Source: Polychytrium aggregatum
Taxonomy: Eukaryota; Chytridiomycota; Chytridiomycetes; Polychytriales
Direction of reading: 5' to 3'
DNA length: 64,000 nucleotides
Assembly: GCF_025602895.1 (NCBI RefSeq)
Contig: NW_026516232.1
Span: 248,001 to 312,000, forward strand
The notes beneath the pieces were generated by a model. It had not been told where the DNA came from. It saw only the letters and a program-made list of their open reading frames with translations, and did not search any database. The stretch's first letter is position 1. Each line of letters opens with the position of its first letter. A program made the position numbers and the translations under genes. This document shows positions 61,132 to 64,000 of the stretch, piece after piece.

Positions 61132-61843
61132 TAGCGACATCGGTCAGGAGTGCCCAGCTATTCATTTCCGTGAGCCAATATCGTCAGCAACGAAGCACTG
61201 TCGGAATCCCACCGTCTTCACATCCAATACATTGATCATCGGAACATCCCGATGGACTTGCAGCGACCCAGGCTCGCTACTTTCCCGGAATATGGCGCAG
61301 TCGAGTCCTCCCGGCGCACTGCTGACCATCCAGGACACTGCACTTGAGCCTGCCAGCTTGGTGTGTAGCGAGGCTCCTCGATGTCTCAAGCAGACATCCC
61401 ATTATTCCGAGAATGAGAGGCTGTTGCTGATGTGACAGGCAGAGACGGCAGATCCCTCAACACAGATGGTATATCTTACGTTTGAGGTCGATGGACAACG
61501 ATGACTGGGCCGATGTCGCCATCCAGAACTCTCGTTACGTCACAAGCCAATCGCTATAGTATCGACAGACCGCCTTTACTCAAGCCACACCCCCGTGGCC
61601 ATGCTCCCGCGAGAGACTGACGAAACGTAGCAACCATGGTGACGAACCCGGTGTTTTCATCGATGAGCCACCACTCGAGCATGTGTAATATGCTCTCAAA
61701 CAAGCGGCGTGCCTTATTTCTCCCTCGAGTCCGAGCACATCCGCGATCGAGACTGCAGTTACTGGCGGACGGATTTCGGTGCAATGTGTCTCGTTTATTT
61801 TCTGGACAACGCAGTGGTACATTTCCTCCAGTGCATAGTTGGC
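61132..61843. other. convergent intergenic region
   Basis: 712 bases between the DCTN6 and GTPase 3' ends, lower in GC than the window. No gene or repeat is supported. Confidence 0.5.
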
Positions 61844-64000
61844 TCAGCGTCTTCTGTTGGCCCCATTCTTATACGGTGAGCCTCTCACGGCCGGTGTGTT
61901 GCGTGGTATCTGCTGCTGAAGAGTATGCACATTCGCATAGGTCTGGATTCCGAAACTCGGGTCCTTGAGTCTCGACTCGAACTCATAGACTTGGGAGACC
62001 GCATCGCTCAAACTCAGCTGGGTGTACTGTCGGCCTTGGTCCCTCATCAAGGTCTTTTCGTATTCGTACGTGCGCTTCAGGGCTTCAAGCTTTCGGAGCT
62101 TCTCGGGGTTGAGAACGCCGTCAGAATACGCTTGCTGCTGGATGACCTGGAAGTCGCTTTCATCCAAGAAGGTCTCGTTTCGGTGCACAACACTGTGCTT
62201 GCGCAGCTGCTGGTTGCAGACGGCCACCAAGCGAAGATACTCCTTCTGCTTGTACTTGAGAATATAGTCCTGACTCCTGAGGCTTGCGAGCTTTCTCGTA
62301 TTCTCGTCCAAGCTTTGCTCGCACTCTTCAATCTGCAGCTTTGTTTCGTCTCTGTAGCGCTCCTCGAAGCTTGTTTCATACGTGAATCCGGTTTTTTGGT
62401 AATACTGCCTTGGTTCATGGCGATAGCCGGGCTTGCATACCGATTTCGTGGCACCTCCTCCCCATTTGCCCCAACCTTGAGAGAATGAACCGGTGCCCTC
62501 CACTTTGTTGACTCCGAGCTTGTCGATCGAATAATCTGCGCACTCAGGGTGCCGGCAGATCACGACTTCGCCATGATGAATTCTTGGCGTAAGGACGATG
62601 ACGACTTCCACCATGCTCTTCAGATCAACGAGTTGGCTTTGGACCGTTTGGATGATTTGCTCCGTTTGCTTTGTCTTTGCAGCGCCTTGCTGAATTTCGG
62701 TATCCATGTCCATAAGCTCTTCCATGTGGGTTTCCAAGAACGTTCGAAGCACCTCGAGTTGGCCGGTTTTCTCAAAGCTCTTAGGGTTGCCCTTGCTCGC
62801 CAAAGCGACAAGACTATGGCAGGCCAGGGACGACCTGAGCCATGAATCCTTGAACTGCTCAATTTCGCTTGGAGTAAAGCCAATGTCATGGTCTTTGGCA
62901 ATCAGGAAGCGGTAGGCTTCGTTGTCAATCAAGAACGTGTTGGCTTCGGTGAGAGGAACTTGGATTCCAGACTGGCTCTTGATCTCGGTGAAGAGCTTTT
63001 TGAGGACGTGAGTTGTGTCGCCCATTCTGAATGAGGTCGTTCGAGCTTTGGTGAACAGGAAACTGATGTTTTGGATAACATCCTTATCGAGATACTTGAA
63101 GAGCTCCATGATACAGAAGCGGAACCAGACCGTCAGCTTGCTCTGGTTGGTGGGAAGGGCGATGACAACGGCGTTGAGCGAGCCCATGTTTGTCACATAT
63201 TTGATGATGTTGGACATGTTTTTCTTGTCTTGTTCGATGCCTCTGGAGTCACCCATTCCAGGTGTATCGATAATATTGACTTTGATGAAGCGATCACCAT
63301 CGCCAGGGACGTTGAACGAGTACGCTTGCGGGCGCTGGGTCGTCGACTGTCCAGTCACGTACTGTTCGTTTGCGTTGATTTCCTCCATGAGGGCAACTTT
63401 GGGTTGCAGGAGCAATGGAATAGAGCACTCGGGTTAGCACAGACCTAAAAGCAACACGATTACCCAAACCAACTCGACACACTCTGTGGACGGGCAGAGT
63501 AGGGCTTACTATTGTCGGGGTTGACGTTTGATAGAGTCTCTGTCTTGACTTCTACTTCTTCAAAAGTATCAGGATGGCAGATGACGAACTTTGCGGGAAT
63601 CAGAGTCTTTGCTTCGCCAGCCTGGGCATCTTCAAGTGTTTGGTAGCTCAGATAGTTGGCCAGGGAGTTGATGAGGGTGGATTTGCCAACGCCCGTCTCT
63701 CCAAGCACAAGCAGATTCACAGTCTCTTCGACATCCGTGGCGGCTGCAGTGGCCGAATCGATGTCTGCGCTCTGGGCAGAGGCAGTCGGCTGGACCGGAC
63801 TGTCATAATATCCTTGGGACTGGAGTTGATCATCATCGGTCCAGTGCATCTGTGCTGACTCGGGAGTGCTTCGGGCGGCCGCACCGCTTTGGCGGGATTT
63901 GGCATTGACGGATTTCAGCGACTCTCTGCTCTTGGAAGAAATGCGAGTTTTTCCGTCCTTGATTCTCGTCAAAGGCTGAGTATTCAGCAACGTGTCCCCT
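61844..64000 (-). CDS. AIG1/IAN-type GTPase, partial at 5' end
   Basis: Two exons are visible: from beyond the right edge to 63510, and 63396-61844, joined in phase 1, at least 670 residues. The first in-window codon run has no ATG before the conserved region, so the true start lies outside. The P-loop is LGETGVGKST, and the switch II/G3 motif is DTPGMGDSRG, with a long helical insert typical of septin-like AIG1/GIMAP proteins. The C-terminal half is a coiled coil (EECEQSLDENTRKLASLR, QKEYLRLVAVCNQQLRKH). Between them sits a Cys-containing, glycine-rich segment (CRHPECADYSI, then GWGKWGGG and CKPGY) whose role is unknown. Plant and animal relatives act in membrane or immune contexts; the fungal role is unknown. 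Confidence 0.85.

Noticed and set aside
63988-63990. Start codon of the GTPase at the right edge.
   Set aside because: The codon there is TTG, not ATG, so the gene is treated as truncated by the window.

Overview
The window is eukaryotic nuclear DNA. It is GC-rich and densely packed with intron-bearing genes on both strands; most introns run from roughly 40 to 250 bases and use GT-AG ends, with a few GC-AG. Gene content points to a fungus, and the mix suggests an early-diverging and possibly flagellated lineage rather than Dikarya. The mix includes a lysosomal cobalamin-transporter-like LMBD1, a TMEM135 homologue, a TACC coiled-coil protein, a DUF1003 protein, an AIG1/IAN-type GTPase and a protein that loosely resembles CCDC24. 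The lineage is inference. I saw no rRNA, tRNA, transposon, viral or CRISPR feature.

Layout, left to right: 1-900 no gene supported; TPT1 tRNA 2'-phosphotransferase (-); F-box/zinc-finger protein (+); membrane-anchored LRR protein (-); TFB2/p52 of TFIIH (-, 13 exons); a very large tricalbin/E-Syt-like lipid-transfer protein with SMP and six C2-like modules (+); RAD60/Esc2/NIP45-type SUMO-like protein (-); TEL2 (-); an unrecognised helical protein (-); mitochondrial methionyl-tRNA synthetase (-); TFIIE alpha (+); ERGIC-53/Emp47-type cargo lectin (+); KAE1 (-); TMEM135-like (+, with an 8-nt microexon); DUF1003 protein (-); LMBD1 (+); CCDC24-like coiled-coil protein (-); RBX1 (+); TACC (+); RNase H2 catalytic subunit (+); dynactin p27/DCTN6 (+); AIG1-type GTPase (-, runs off the right edge).

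The genes are mostly conserved housekeeping: transcription (TFIIH, TFIIE), genome stability (RAD60, TEL2, RNase H2, RBX1), tRNA processing and charging (TPT1, KAE1, MetRS), and membrane or trafficking functions (tricalbin, cargo lectin, TMEM135, LMBD1, dynactin, TACC). They are unrelated neighbours, not an operon or a defence island. For most genes the exon chain was built by hand from splice signals and closes in frame with the expected conserved motifs at each junction; exceptions are stated. No clear novel system was found. The most noteworthy signals are the four in-frame GC-AG introns, the 8-nt microexon, alternating canonical and degenerate C2 modules, the DUF1003 fusion, three SUMO-interacting-motif candidates in RAD60, and short tandem arrays in several divergent promoters.
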